Source: Acholeplasmatales bacterium
GTDB lineage: Bacteria; Bacillota_I; Bacilli_A; Acholeplasmatales; Anaeroplasmataceae
Length of the DNA: 40,240 nucleotides
Assembly: GCA_017449215.1 (NCBI GenBank)
Contig: JAFSJY010000052.1
Span: forward strand, 1-40,240
Direction of reading: 5' to 3'
In this document: piece after piece, positions 9,001 to 17,384 of the stretch
Position numbering within the stretch: the stretch's first letter is position 1
Layout of the letters: the number at the start of each line of letters is the position of its first letter
The notes under the pieces: generated by a model
Databases searched by the model: none
The model's input: only the letters and a program-made list of their open reading frames with translations
Told to the model about the DNA's origin: nothing
Made by a program: the position numbers and the translations under genes

Positions 9001-11015
9001 TAGATAGGTGCGTTATCAGCATCTAGATCTACGTAATTAGCAAATGATACATCTAATCTATTACCTAATTTAGTCTTCTCATTAGCTGTTATATTTGTAA
9101 ATCCATTAATGATTGCCTTCATTTGATTTGTATAAATCATTCCTGAATTATATCCATATCCACGTCTTACAACTAGATCCATTAAATCTACATCTTTTTC
9201 GATTATTTCTTCGATTTCTTCCTCAGCTTTTGCTCTAGTATATTCATCATTTGTACCGATAATTAGATATTCTAATGGGTCAATTTCATCATTAATTGAA
9301 TTAAATAATTGCTCTAATGAACCACCAGCAGCTTGGCTTAAATATTTGGCACTTGTAGTACCATTTGTAGAAGAAATAGTTTCAAGTAGCTTCTTAGATT
9401 CTTCTTCATATTCATAATTTTCATTTAATTCACTTGCTACATATAACCACTTATTCAACTTATCTAATAATGAATCTAAATAATCATCACGCTCTGCCTT
9501 AGTAGTTTGTGGTGTTATTTCTAATTCATAATTAATATCTAATATAGAAGAAACGATATAATCAAATGTTGTAGTATTATTACCAGTTCCAATTACATCT
9601 ATTACACCATCAGATGAATTTATATCAGATAATGCATCTTCTAATGTATAAGCAATATGTCCACTTCCTAAATACTCTAATTTAGAAACTGCTGTCTTAA
9701 TAATTTCTTTATATACAACGAACTTAGCTTCATCATTAAAGCTCATTAATAGGTCACGATATACACCATAAATTCTTTCAATTTCAGTGATTTCAGTACC
9801 AGCTTCTAGATATTCAATGCTTGTAGCAGTTCCATCTTCATATGCCTTAATTGCATCATCAGTTGCGTACTTATCTTCATCAGTAAGAGTATATGGAGCT
9901 TGCTCAACTAATAATAACTTCGCAAAGCCTTCATCAAAATAAATCTTCATATCATGTGTCCATTGACTAGATATTTTAGTAAATACATTATCTAATAAAG
10001 CCTTTATTTCATCTGAATCATAAATATCATCAGATTCAGTTTGAGTATCCTTACCCTTATATTTAAGTGAAGTATTAAATGCTAAGATTTCTGCAGCCTC
10101 TGCTCTTAATTTAGACATAGTCTTATCGAAATCAGCATATACCTTTGATAGATTATAAATATACTGAACCTTTAAATTAATGATTTCATTACTATTAAAT
10201 TTAGCCCATCTATCTTCCATGTAATTAATACGGCCAAAAATAGTACCCTCTACAAAATTAAGGTTATCATCATATTTTGCGATATCATCCTCATCACCAA
10301 GTGCATCATTAATCTTTTTGATTTCACCATCTAGATAAGTCTTTGTTGTAGGGTCTGACTCTAAAACCTCTAAGCGTTCTGATAAAGCATCAACCTGATT
10401 TTTTAATTCTTCCTTAGTTGCTAGTGTTTCAACAACTGCATTTAAAGAAGTTAATTTACCCTCTGCAGTTGTAAGTCTTGACTCAATCGCCTCAAAGCGT
10501 GAACTAAGCTCAGTACCTTCACCCATTAATACTTCTTCGATTGCGTCTAGACGACCCTTTAAAGTTGTCTCAATTTGTGAAACAGTATTTTGTAATTCAG
10601 TAACCTGTGCAGTAGTTGCTAATGTTTCTGCAAGTGCCTCTAAGGCATTTAATCTTGTAGCAGCTGCTGTATCAGCTGCCTGTAATTCAGTAATAAGATT
10701 TTCTAATTCAGAATCAGTACCCTCTAATTCTGCAATAAGTGCATCAAATGCGTCCTTTGCAGCCTTATCAGCAGCGACTAGTTCAGTCTTTAAATCAGCA
10801 ATTTGCTGAGTAATCGATTTAGCTAATTCACTATCTGCTGCTTCTAATTTTTCCTTTAGTTCAGCGATTGATGCATTAGCTGCTTCAATGTTAGCCTGAT
10901 TTTCTGCTATTTTGTTCTTATTAGAAATAATCTGTGGATCAGTTTCACCACAACCTGCTAGTGTAGCTGCCATACCTAATGCAGCTAATGGTATAAAAAT
11001 TCTTTTTAATTTCAT
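6081..11015 (-). CDS. Giant acidic coiled-coil lipoprotein, function unknown
   Basis: This is a 1,644-residue surface lipoprotein. The signal peptide MKLKRIFIPLAALGMAATLA ends in the lipobox LAGC, so the mature protein should begin at lipidated Cys22. Residues 30-235 are an Ala/Leu/Glu-rich coiled coil. The rest is highly acidic and mostly helical, with recurring segments near residues 709, 1179, 1264 and 1382 that share a pattern like N-K-A-R-E-Y-A-x-S. Two short beta-like modules (about 1066-1107 and 1282-1320) have the pattern GTxY...SGTxYF, unlike their surroundings. AGGAGG precedes the ATG at good spacing. I recognise no catalytic domain. It could be a structural or adhesive surface protein. 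Confidence 0.8.
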   Translation of the reverse strand: MKLKRIFIPLAALGMAATLAGCGETDPQIISNKNKIAENQANIEAANASIAELKEKLEAADSELAKSITQQIADLKTELVAADKAAKDAFDALIAELEGTDSELENLITELQAADTAAATRLNALEALAETLATTAQVTELQNTVSQIETTLKGRLDAIEEVLMGEGTELSSRFEAIESRLTTAEGKLTSLNAVVETLATKEELKNQVDALSERLEVLESDPTTKTYLDGEIKKINDALGDEDDIAKYDDNLNFVEGTIFGRINYMEDRWAKFNSNEIINLKVQYIYNLSKVYADFDKTMSKLRAEAAEILAFNTSLKYKGKDTQTESDDIYDSDEIKALLDNVFTKISSQWTHDMKIYFDEGFAKLLLVEQAPYTLTDEDKYATDDAIKAYEDGTATSIEYLEAGTEITEIERIYGVYRDLLMSFNDEAKFVVYKEIIKTAVSKLEYLGSGHIAYTLEDALSDINSSDGVIDVIGTGNNTTTFDYIVSSILDINYELEITPQTTKAERDDYLDSLLDKLNKWLYVASELNENYEYEEESKKLLETISSTNGTTSAKYLSQAAGGSLEQLFNSINDEIDPLEYLIIGTNDEYTRAKAEEEIEEIIEKDVDLMDLVVRRGYGYNSGMIYTNQMKAIINGFTNITANEKTKLGNRLDVSFANYVDLDADNAPIYEFNQGRTAVTVTQENDGERLTFDKAIIDLYLEQATEYNRICEYTNELLNGTIGINTDAYEYLNDSITRDEVTKTAKEWFVELIKTVPNIDNYLIDFELQADDAATTDVDETETYAEGTARANELKDTIADTQYENDEEELNLYRFEATCYDYLTKVANDYSKDILDKLDNLATQDIASSQIFSDLEDGFFAFIRNINAVRVFDNYYKKFAYEDVQDGETPETHEEAIERMLQEIATQYGTAGATEIDQDKEDKSGDLEAMALLLYETKAYYTMMQYVFDTGVDIYDIYNHNKHTALKNETDLVYNLLIAEYKEEYDDGGVLKFNDLYLKALLECEAEEDDPDTTDTDESKTVREVIDELMNAKIGILDAYNARVQVYNELFNYVRLDYYGVKVTADTFTTDGTLYERNGEGTDLEPYYFTPITSGTYSDTALYFAKSVFVNNVINELENLNADEVDAFVYKYDDPDTGYIAKFDDIAEHITSVEGWAETYTEGKKFIDLTVYNAQNYDKIRSYAKSMHVQNTDSTKDNYLKYLTDAEVTEFNGYIDACIDINDFLDDAFLKNTDENEYYESDDTYEAEADAIDIVQFRAVMLNKAREYADSKLLVFESKGTEINEETFNAGTYFVASGTGYALATEWVSGTEYFQVKGYTSLRVQDVKEINNRILSFIDKDEYVESQGTATSNVYEVVTGVYDADKVAIDLTLQLANEFNKAREYAKSQRDAIDALTMLTDQEKKTDKDKVDGILDAIAIDGTTGDEILHISEYIEANDLATAQGKCADDKAAMQLRYYHSYTINRLRIKTDDADAELGTLDRIDNVYTAAELEELYGENTDQSPSRLATITNKIHAFDDFTVEKNSISEYDSYYANGEVEIGLYTHFAVVENNILTLVANRKNQIATKSISQTHIEDLGCTTEDEAKKELSDRLLAIYKANTLISYTDGVATFNVKSKAEANANYNTASAAILDQIDEYLS

Positions 11016-11196
11016 ATTTTTCCCTCCTAGTTAGATAAATTAATATTAACTAATTTGGAGATAACAAAAATAAACACTTTATAAACAAAAAATAGTGTAT
11101 TAAAGTACCACAAAAATCGAAAATATTAATTTAAGAATAGAAATTTATACCTTATTAATACCATAAAATATATTAAATTACAATACATAATTGCAC
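11016..11196. other. AT-rich gap upstream of the large lipoprotein gene
   Basis: This gap has no open reading frame that I would call. It must carry the promoter of the large lipoprotein, but I cannot pick a convincing -35/-10 pair. The minus-strand ribosome binding site AGGAGGG is at about 11022-11028. Confidence 0.5.
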
Positions 11197-11244
11197 AAAA
11201 AAAGCTATCAAGTCCAAAATTAAGCGTTTTCAGGCTTGATAGCT
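11197..11244 (-). terminator. Intrinsic terminator after the HEPN-motif gene
   Basis: On the minus strand AGCTATCAAG (11244-11235) pairs perfectly with CTTGATAGCT (11212-11203) over a 22-base loop and runs into seven T residues. It starts five bases after the stop codon of the gene ending at 11249. Confidence 0.85.
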
Positions 11245-11248
11245 ATTA

Positions 11249-12328
11249 TTATTTCTTTCTATATTCAGATATTGGTAATGCAATTGCATAAATTAGATCA
11301 GATTGATTTCCCATATACAATGTAATCAAAAATCCTAAATAATCCATCGCTCCTTGCATCTTCTTTAATGATACACCCTCATATACAGTTTTTAATGATT
11401 CAAAGAATAATGGATCATCATGATCCTTTAAATGATCAATATATGGAATAAATTCTGGATTTCTATTAAAGAATCTATAAACTGATAATATCATAGAAGG
11501 AAGACCAAATTCATCTCTATGCTTATAATCCTTACCCATGATATGCTTATACATTTTATTTAATTCAAGTCCGATACAATAATCAATAACCTCAATTAAA
11601 TTCTTATTAGAATTAGATATAGCATCTAGCTTCATAATTAGCTCATAACGCCATAGAATTCTATGCTGCTCCTTTTTAGCAGATGGATATACCTGTCTAT
11701 ATTTATCAATGAATTTATTAAGCTCATTAATATAATGTCCATTTCTAAAATAATGATCTAAAACTTCTGTAATTAATATCTTAATTTCAGATGTAACAAC
11801 ATATTTAGTACTTACCTGATATAATTCATCAAGTAGGTTATTAGCTTCTTTTAAATATGAATAAATAAGCTCATTAGTATCAACAGTAATATTTTTAATA
11901 TTATCCTTTGTATAAATGTTATAGGTAAAGAAATTTTTAGTAATTCTATCATTATCTAAAATACAATAAGCATCATTGCCACCATAAATTCTATTAGCTG
12001 GATGACCAACAACATTATTTCTTACATATTTTAGATTTCTTAAATGAATATTATTATTAATATTAATGAAATTTTTAGATCCAGTTAAGGCATATGTAAA
12101 TGAATATAAAGAGTCTACTGAAACAAATAAGCCTTGAAGTAGAGCATATAATCTTAAGATATATTCTTCCTTAGATAATGATGGTTCTTCTATTAAATAA
12201 GCATCTATAATACATGAAGATGTATCTAATGCACCTAATGCACTTGCCATCTGGTAATTTTTTCTTGATAAATAATAATTATAATCAAATTTTTTTAATT
12301 TATTCTTATATTGCTTAAATATATCCAT
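11249..12328 (-). CDS. Uncharacterised helical protein with a HEPN-like RN-x4-H motif
   Basis: I do not recognise this 359-residue protein as a named family. It is predicted mostly helical, Lys/Asn/Tyr-rich and cytosolic (no signal or membrane segment). Near residue 100 it carries YVRNNVVGHP, where R103-N104 and H109 match the R-[NDH]-x4-H signature at the end of HEPN domains, many of which are RNases. The preceding 70 residues (helices at about 20-45 and 55-82) fit an up-down helical bundle. The ATG overlaps the stop of the epimerase-like gene (TAATG), so the two are translationally coupled. HEPN membership is inference from one motif; non-nuclease HEPN proteins also exist. Confidence 0.6.
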   Translation of the reverse strand: MDIFKQYKNKLKKFDYNYYLSRKNYQMASALGALDTSSCIIDAYLIEEPSLSKEEYILRLYALLQGLFVSVDSLYSFTYALTGSKNFININNNIHLRNLKYVRNNVVGHPANRIYGGNDAYCILDNDRITKNFFTYNIYTKDNIKNITVDTNELIYSYLKEANNLLDELYQVSTKYVVTSEIKILITEVLDHYFRNGHYINELNKFIDKYRQVYPSAKKEQHRILWRYELIMKLDAISNSNKNLIEVIDYCIGLELNKMYKHIMGKDYKHRDEFGLPSMILSVYRFFNRNPEFIPYIDHLKDHDDPLFFESLKTVYEGVSLKKMQGAMDYLGFLITLYMGNQSDLIYAIALPISEYRKK

Positions 12329-13212
12329 TAGTTATCCCAGGATATTGTTATAGAATATCCCTTTTCCTCGCTTTCATTAGGATTTAGGCTATGAATCAAT
12401 GGCTTATCTCTAAGCTCAGGATTTGGATTATTTATATCTGGAATTCCCCACCATGGCTCAACACATAAATAATCACCAAAGCCAGGTGATGTCCAAAGTG
12501 CTAATACTTGGGCATCATTTATATCAAAATAGAATCTATATTTTTTAGTTCTTAAAATACATTCATCTATTCTAGAAGCATCTAAAATAATAGTTTTAGC
12601 CTCTTCAATATATTTTTTAGTAATGATTAATTCAGATGGAATTAATACATTATGCTTATTAATAATGTAAGATCCAGTATCATCTAAGAAATATCTATTA
12701 GTATCTATATCAGAAGGGAATTCTAATATAGTATCCTTAATTTCAAATCCAAATTCATTTTCTTCTCCATCAACCTTAAGTGCAGGATGACCACCAAATT
12801 CGTAATATATCTTCTTATTATCAGTATTTACAATTTTATATTTAATAGATAGCTTATTATCAATTAACTCATAAATAATTTCAAAATGGAAATTATATGG
12901 ATAAACCTCCAATGTTTCACTTGTAGAATCTAAATATAGAATCACCTTTGTATCAGTTCTTTCCCATACCTTAAGTCTAGAATATCTTACAATTCCATGA
13001 TTCTTTAAAGAATATTCCTTACCATCAACCTTATATTTTCCATCCTTAAGTCTCGCAACAAATGGGAATATTACAACATCCTGTCCCTGCCAGCTTCTTG
13101 AATCCTTTTGATATAATAATTCATTATTCTTTTTCTTATCATAGATAGATGTTAAAGAGCCTCCATCTAATGTTATATTAATTTTTAAATATTCATTTTC
13201 TAAAAAAACCAT
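12328..13212 (-). CDS. Aldose 1-epimerase family protein (LacX/GalM-like)
   Basis: This 294-residue protein has the galactose-mutarotase beta-sandwich pattern: FPFVARL near residue 50, NHGIVRYS near 70, and GGHPAL near 140, where the His is the usual sugar-binding residue, then a C-terminal segment with LCVEPWWGIPD. These match the LacX-like branch of aldose 1-epimerases, which interconvert alpha and beta anomers of hexoses; the exact sugar is not visible. It is a cytosolic protein of near-normal length for the family. Its stop overlaps the next start. A UUCG-loop terminator separates it from the AAA+ gene upstream, so it probably has its own promoter (a TATAAT lies at 13246-13241). Confidence 0.85.
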   Translation of the reverse strand: MVFLENEYLKINITLDGGSLTSIYDKKKNNELLYQKDSRSWQGQDVVIFPFVARLKDGKYKVDGKEYSLKNHGIVRYSRLKVWERTDTKVILYLDSTSETLEVYPYNFHFEIIYELIDNKLSIKYKIVNTDNKKIYYEFGGHPALKVDGEENEFGFEIKDTILEFPSDIDTNRYFLDDTGSYIINKHNVLIPSELIITKKYIEEAKTIILDASRIDECILRTKKYRFYFDINDAQVLALWTSPGFGDYLCVEPWWGIPDINNPNPELRDKPLIHSLNPNESEEKGYSITISWDN

Positions 13213-13261
13213 ACTACCACCAAACCTAATATCTTCTATAATTATAACAACTATTAGACAA

Positions 13262-13282
13262 AAATAAAAGTCCCGAAGGACT
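13262..13282 (-). terminator. UUCG-tetraloop terminator
   Basis: The minus strand reads AGTCC-TTCG-GGACT followed by TTTATTTTT. It is a compact 5-base stem with the very stable C(UUCG)G loop, starting two bases beyond the AAA+ gene's stop codon (13284). Confidence 0.85.
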
Positions 13283-13283
13283 C

Positions 13284-14483
13284 CTATTTCTTATATGCTT
13301 CAGATATATATGATATAAATTGAGAAGCTGTTCTTCCTGATAATGTACCATTTGACATTTGGAATTTATTAGCCTCTAATAATAAAGTTTTTTCATCCAA
13401 ATCAATATCATTTCTATTTGCAAGTTCTATAACCATATTTCTAAATTCAGTTGGAGATAATGATGAATAATAAATTTGAAGACCAAATCTATAGCATAAT
13501 GATAGCTTTTCAGCTTGAGTTTCATTTCTATGTAAATCATCGAAGATAGTTCCATTATCAGCTGTAGTTTCCTTAATTAAATGCTTTCTATTTGAAGTTG
13601 CATAAATTACTACATTTGATGGCTTTGGTTCAATTCCACCTTCAATAATACTCTTTAAATATTTATATCCAATTTCATTTTCCTCAAATGATAAATCATC
13701 CATATAAATGACATAATAATATGGTCTAGATTTTAAGGTATTAATTATTTTAGCAATCTCCTGCATCTGATATTTATATACCTCAATAATTCTTAATCCC
13801 TTATCAAAATATTCATTTATTAAAGCTTTTATTGATGTAGATTTACCAGTACCAGCATCACCATATAATAAGACATTATTATAAGGCTTATCATTTATAA
13901 ATGCCTCTGTATTAGCTTTTAATAAATTCTTTTGATAATCATATCCAATAAGATCATCAAAGTTAACCTCTAAAACATGCTTAATAGGTTCTAAATTACC
14001 ATCATTTACTCTAAATGCCTTATAGATAGCCATTTCTCCTAAGCCTTTTTCCTTATAAAAGCTTAATATAGCATTCTTAAATGATTTAAATGAATTATCT
14101 ATATTAGAATATAATTCATCGATTAAATCTCTTACATAATGGCTTCCTGTATTTTTTAAGAAATTATAATTATTAACCTTATTTAAGAATTCAGCATTTA
14201 GATTATATAAATTATAAAATTCCTCTAAATCCTTAATAGCAAATTCAGATTCACCTACTACCTCTTGATTCTTCTCAATAGCTCTAGTGTATGGATTATC
14301 ATTATTAACTAATGTATATAAAATATATTTCTTCCAAAGATTCCCTGTTAGCTTCCATTTTGTCGAAAAGGTAACTAATTTAGATAAAGCTAAATCAATA
14401 TCCTTATCATCATTAGTATATTTTGCCTTTAATACAGCATCTAAAATATCCTTTTCCTTTATGTTATTGAATAAATAAAACAT
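13284..14483 (-). CDS. DUF815-family AAA+ ATPase
   Basis: This 399-residue protein matches DUF815. The N-terminal helical part (1-170) precedes an AAA+ core beginning at DDLIGYDYQ. It has Walker A GDAGTGKS (208-215), Walker B YYVIYMDDLSF (D262-D263), a sensor-like YATSNRKHL and the lid motif GRTASQF near the C terminus. DUF815 proteins are widespread AAA+ ATPases, distantly DnaA/DnaC-like, with no settled role. The start follows a GGTG-containing ribosome site. It is divergent from the plsC-like gene across an 80-base gap and ends in its own terminator. Confidence 0.87.
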   Translation of the reverse strand: MFYLFNNIKEKDILDAVLKAKYTNDDKDIDLALSKLVTFSTKWKLTGNLWKKYILYTLVNNDNPYTRAIEKNQEVVGESEFAIKDLEEFYNLYNLNAEFLNKVNNYNFLKNTGSHYVRDLIDELYSNIDNSFKSFKNAILSFYKEKGLGEMAIYKAFRVNDGNLEPIKHVLEVNFDDLIGYDYQKNLLKANTEAFINDKPYNNVLLYGDAGTGKSTSIKALINEYFDKGLRIIEVYKYQMQEIAKIINTLKSRPYYYVIYMDDLSFEENEIGYKYLKSIIEGGIEPKPSNVVIYATSNRKHLIKETTADNGTIFDDLHRNETQAEKLSLCYRFGLQIYYSSLSPTEFRNMVIELANRNDIDLDEKTLLLEANKFQMSNGTLSGRTASQFISYISEAYKK

Positions 14484-14563
14484 AAAATCACCTTCTTATA
14501 GTTTATATTATAGAAAAAGCTATAAAAAAATGATACAATTATTTTATAATTGAGGTTTTAAAT

Positions 14564-15388
14564 ATGAAAATAGAAATTATATTAGGAATAATCGCATTTA
14601 TCATAAATGCTGTTATTACGTATTTTACAGGAATATATACTGTTTGGTATTGGGATTTAATAATGGTTTTATTATTACCAATCACATTTATTTTATTATT
14701 GCCATTATACATATTCTTTATGTTTGTATGTAATTTATTTATGCGTGGTAAAAAGGAAGTTAATAAGCCTAAGAAATTCGCATCATTTATTACTAAGGAA
14801 ACATATAAGCTAGTATTAGATATTTTTAGAATTAAGGTTCATCATACTGGACTTGATTTAGTTCCACAAAATGAGAAATTCTTAATTATATCAAATCATA
14901 GAAGCAATTGGGATCCATTCCCTATTGGATACTTCTTCCCTGGTAACATCGCAGATGTAACAAAGCCAGAAAATTTAACAATGCCTGTTTATGGTAATTT
15001 TATTAAAAACTGTGCTTTCGTTCCAATGCCTAGAGAGGATGATTTCGCAGCTGTAAAATCAATAGTTAGAGCTTCTAAAATCATTAAGGAACAAAATTCA
15101 TCAATGGTAATTTTCCCAGAGGGAACAAGAAATAAAACAGATGATATATTATTAAATTTCCATGCTGGTTCATTTAAAATAGCTCAAAGAGCTAAATGTC
15201 CTATCGTAGTTGTAGCATTAACTAATACTGATACTATTTCTATGAATTTAAAAAGAAATGATATTTATATGGATGTAGTTAAGGTGTATACACCTGAAGA
15301 GGTTGTAGCTATGAATACCGTAGATTTAGCTAATGAAACATCTGAATTAATTAAGAAACAATATCTATTAAGAAAAGAAGGGAAATAA
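14564..15388 (+). CDS. plsC: 1-acyl-sn-glycerol-3-phosphate acyltransferase (PlsC-like)
   Basis: This 274-residue membrane enzyme has two hydrophobic N-terminal segments (about 4-25 and 27-57) and then the acyltransferase domain. The catalytic NHRSNWD (H-x4-D) is near residue 110, and FPEGTRN near 185 binds the glycerol phosphate. It should transfer an acyl chain to lysophosphatidate to give phosphatidate. The site TGAGG lies just before ATG. The stop overlaps the start of the lipid-kinase gene (TAATG), so the two are coupled and act in the same glycerolipid pathway. Close relatives acylate other lyso-lipids, so the exact acceptor is not certain. Confidence 0.9.
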   Translation: MKIEIILGIIAFIINAVITYFTGIYTVWYWDLIMVLLLPITFILLLPLYIFFMFVCNLFMRGKKEVNKPKKFASFITKETYKLVLDIFRIKVHHTGLDLVPQNEKFLIISNHRSNWDPFPIGYFFPGNIADVTKPENLTMPVYGNFIKNCAFVPMPREDDFAAVKSIVRASKIIKEQNSSMVIFPEGTRNKTDDILLNFHAGSFKIAQRAKCPIVVVALTNTDTISMNLKRNDIYMDVVKVYTPEEVVAMNTVDLANETSELIKKQYLLRKEGK

Positions 15389-16221
15389 TGTATTATTTAC
15401 TGTATAATTTAGAAGCTAATAATTCTTCTTCTAAGGATAATTTAATAAAATTATACAGTGAAAAATTTGAGGGTATTACGCCTATTATTTTTAATGGATT
15501 AGATTTTGAAAAATTCTCAAAATCAATAAACAAGGAAGATACAATTATTCTATCTGGTGGAGATGGAACAATTAATCATTTTGTTAATTTATATAAAAAA
15601 TATCCTTTTGAAACAAATATATTATATTCCGCTGATGGAACTGGAAATGATTTTTTAAGAGATATCGAAAAGGATAATTTAGTAAGAATTAATGAATATA
15701 TTAATGATTTACCGAAGGTAATAATTAATAATGAAGAAAGATATTTTGTTAATAATTCAAGCTTTGGTTTAGATGGAACTGTTTGTGAAATAGCAGATAT
15801 ATTAAAGAAAAAGGGAAAAAAGGTTAATTATACAAATATTGCCGCTAAGCTTCTTCTTTTTAAATACAAGCCAACTAACGCTAAGGTTATAGTTGATGGT
15901 AAGGAATACAATTATAAAAATGTATGGCTAGCATCAAGCATGAATGGTAGATATGTTGGTGGTGGAATGATGCTTGCCCCAACACAGGATAGATTAGGTA
16001 ATGAGCTATCATGTGTAGTCATTCATGGTAAAAACAGATTAAAAATAGCAATTGCATTTAAAACTATTTTTACTGGAGAGCATATTAAAAAATACCCTAA
16101 ATATGTAGATGTAATTAAGGGTAAAAATATATACGTAGAATTTGATAGACCAAATTCAATTCAGGTTGATGGTGAGGTTACCTTAAACGTCACCTCTTAC
16201 ACTGCCCAAAGGGGTGATTAA
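15388..16221 (+). CDS. Diacylglycerol kinase-family lipid kinase
   Basis: This 277-residue protein has the DAGK catalytic signature: LSGGDGTINHFVNL near residue 55 and the second Gly-rich loop SADGTGNDFLRD near 85. The C-terminal beta-sandwich domain follows, ending in the characteristic VDGE motif (QVDGEV). The family phosphorylates diacylglycerol or related lipids with ATP (DgkB, YegS, BmrU types). It is translationally coupled to the acyltransferase gene upstream, and both handle phosphatidate. The next gene starts on the base after its stop, completing a three-gene operon. DgkB is a plausible identity, but the sequence alone does not separate it from YegS-like kinases. Confidence 0.88.
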   Translation: MYYLLYNLEANNSSSKDNLIKLYSEKFEGITPIIFNGLDFEKFSKSINKEDTIILSGGDGTINHFVNLYKKYPFETNILYSADGTGNDFLRDIEKDNLVRINEYINDLPKVIINNEERYFVNNSSFGLDGTVCEIADILKKKGKKVNYTNIAAKLLLFKYKPTNAKVIVDGKEYNYKNVWLASSMNGRYVGGGMMLAPTQDRLGNELSCVVIHGKNRLKIAIAFKTIFTGEHIKKYPKYVDVIKGKNIYVEFDRPNSIQVDGEVTLNVTSYTAQRGD

Positions 16222-17352
16222 ATGAATAAGGAACGATACACAAGAGCTTTTAATAGATTCTTATCTGATAATCCAGATATTGATATCGATGAGGCTGAAA
16301 AGGAATTTAATGAATTATATCATAGTGGATTATATAAAATCGATGATGAATTTGATAAAGCAGAGGTTTTATATGAGGAAGCCGCTGATGCTTATGAATT
16401 AGATGATTCTATTAATCTATTACATGAGGCTATTGCCACATGTCCTTATCACTATGATTCTAAAATCCTTTTAGCTCTTCTTGAGGAAAATAATCCTTTA
16501 GATAGAATTAAAAGATTAGAGGATATTAGAGAAGAATTTAAAAAATGGTTATTAACTAGAAACATAGATTTAGATAAGCCAGAGTTTTCCATTTGGTTAA
16601 ATTTAGAATCTAGACCTTATATTAGATTATTATCTGCTATAACAGATGAATGTATATCATGTGCTAAATATAATGAAGCTAGAAAATTCTCTGAGATGCA
16701 ATATCGTCTTGATAAAGAAAATATTGTAGATTCATTATATGATTATGCATTTTGCGTTGCCTTAACAGGTAAATATGAATATGCATTAAGTCTAATAAAG
16801 GATTATGTCTCTTCTTCTAGATATTTATATTTAATGTATTATATTAACATTGCCTTAAATAACAATAAGGAAGCCTTCGAAATATATAAAACATTATTTA
16901 AATTAAATCCATATTATTGTTCATTCTTATCAGGATTTTTTGATGTTAATGAGGATGAAATAAGTGAAATATTAAATCAAGATATTTTACCTCCTGATTC
17001 ATTTGAGGAATCAGTTTATTATATTACTAAATGTCTTCCACTTACTGAAACAATGTATAACAAAATGGATGTATATTTAGATAAGTATTATAATAGGCAA
17101 ATTAATATATTAATTACTATGCCAGATGATGAGGTTATTATTCTTGCAAGAGTAACTAATTCAGAATCAGGATTAACTTTAAAGGAATTAGAAAATCTAT
17201 TTAAATTAGATAATAATGAAATAGATCATGATAAGTTATTAAGAAAGATTAATAAATTAATTAAGAGAAAGTACTTAGAAAAAAGAAATAAAAAATATTA
17301 TATTACAAGGCTAACATATTTCATTATGAAGGCCGCAACTACTACTAAATAG
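16222..17352 (+). CDS. TPR-like repeat protein with C-terminal winged helix, function unknown
   Basis: I do not recognise this 376-residue protein by name. It is acidic and helical, and residues 20-250 look like degenerate tetratricopeptide repeats: EAEKEFNELYHSG, KAEVLYEEAADAYE, EARKFSEMQYRLD, EYALSLIKDYV and EAFEIYKTLFKLNPY. The last 75 residues, with LTLKELENLF and KLLRKINKLIKRKYLEKR, resemble a winged helix-turn-helix ending in a beta hairpin. No membrane segment is seen. A GGGGTGA site overlaps the end of the kinase gene, so it is co-translated with it. The combination suggests a regulatory or scaffold protein tied to the lipid genes, which is inference. Confidence 0.7.
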   Translation: MNKERYTRAFNRFLSDNPDIDIDEAEKEFNELYHSGLYKIDDEFDKAEVLYEEAADAYELDDSINLLHEAIATCPYHYDSKILLALLEENNPLDRIKRLEDIREEFKKWLLTRNIDLDKPEFSIWLNLESRPYIRLLSAITDECISCAKYNEARKFSEMQYRLDKENIVDSLYDYAFCVALTGKYEYALSLIKDYVSSSRYLYLMYYINIALNNNKEAFEIYKTLFKLNPYYCSFLSGFFDVNEDEISEILNQDILPPDSFEESVYYITKCLPLTETMYNKMDVYLDKYYNRQINILITMPDDEVIILARVTNSESGLTLKELENLFKLDNNEIDHDKLLRKINKLIKRKYLEKRNKKYYITRLTYFIMKAATTTK

Positions 17353-17355
17353 TAG

Positions 17356-17384
17356 AAAAATAGGAGAAAGAATCTCCTATTTTT
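17356..17384. terminator. Bidirectional intrinsic terminator
   Basis: AAAAATAGGAGA and TCTCCTATTTTT pair perfectly around a 5-base loop. It ends the lipid operon on the plus strand. The stop codon of the minus-strand MBL gene lies inside its right arm. Confidence 0.85.
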
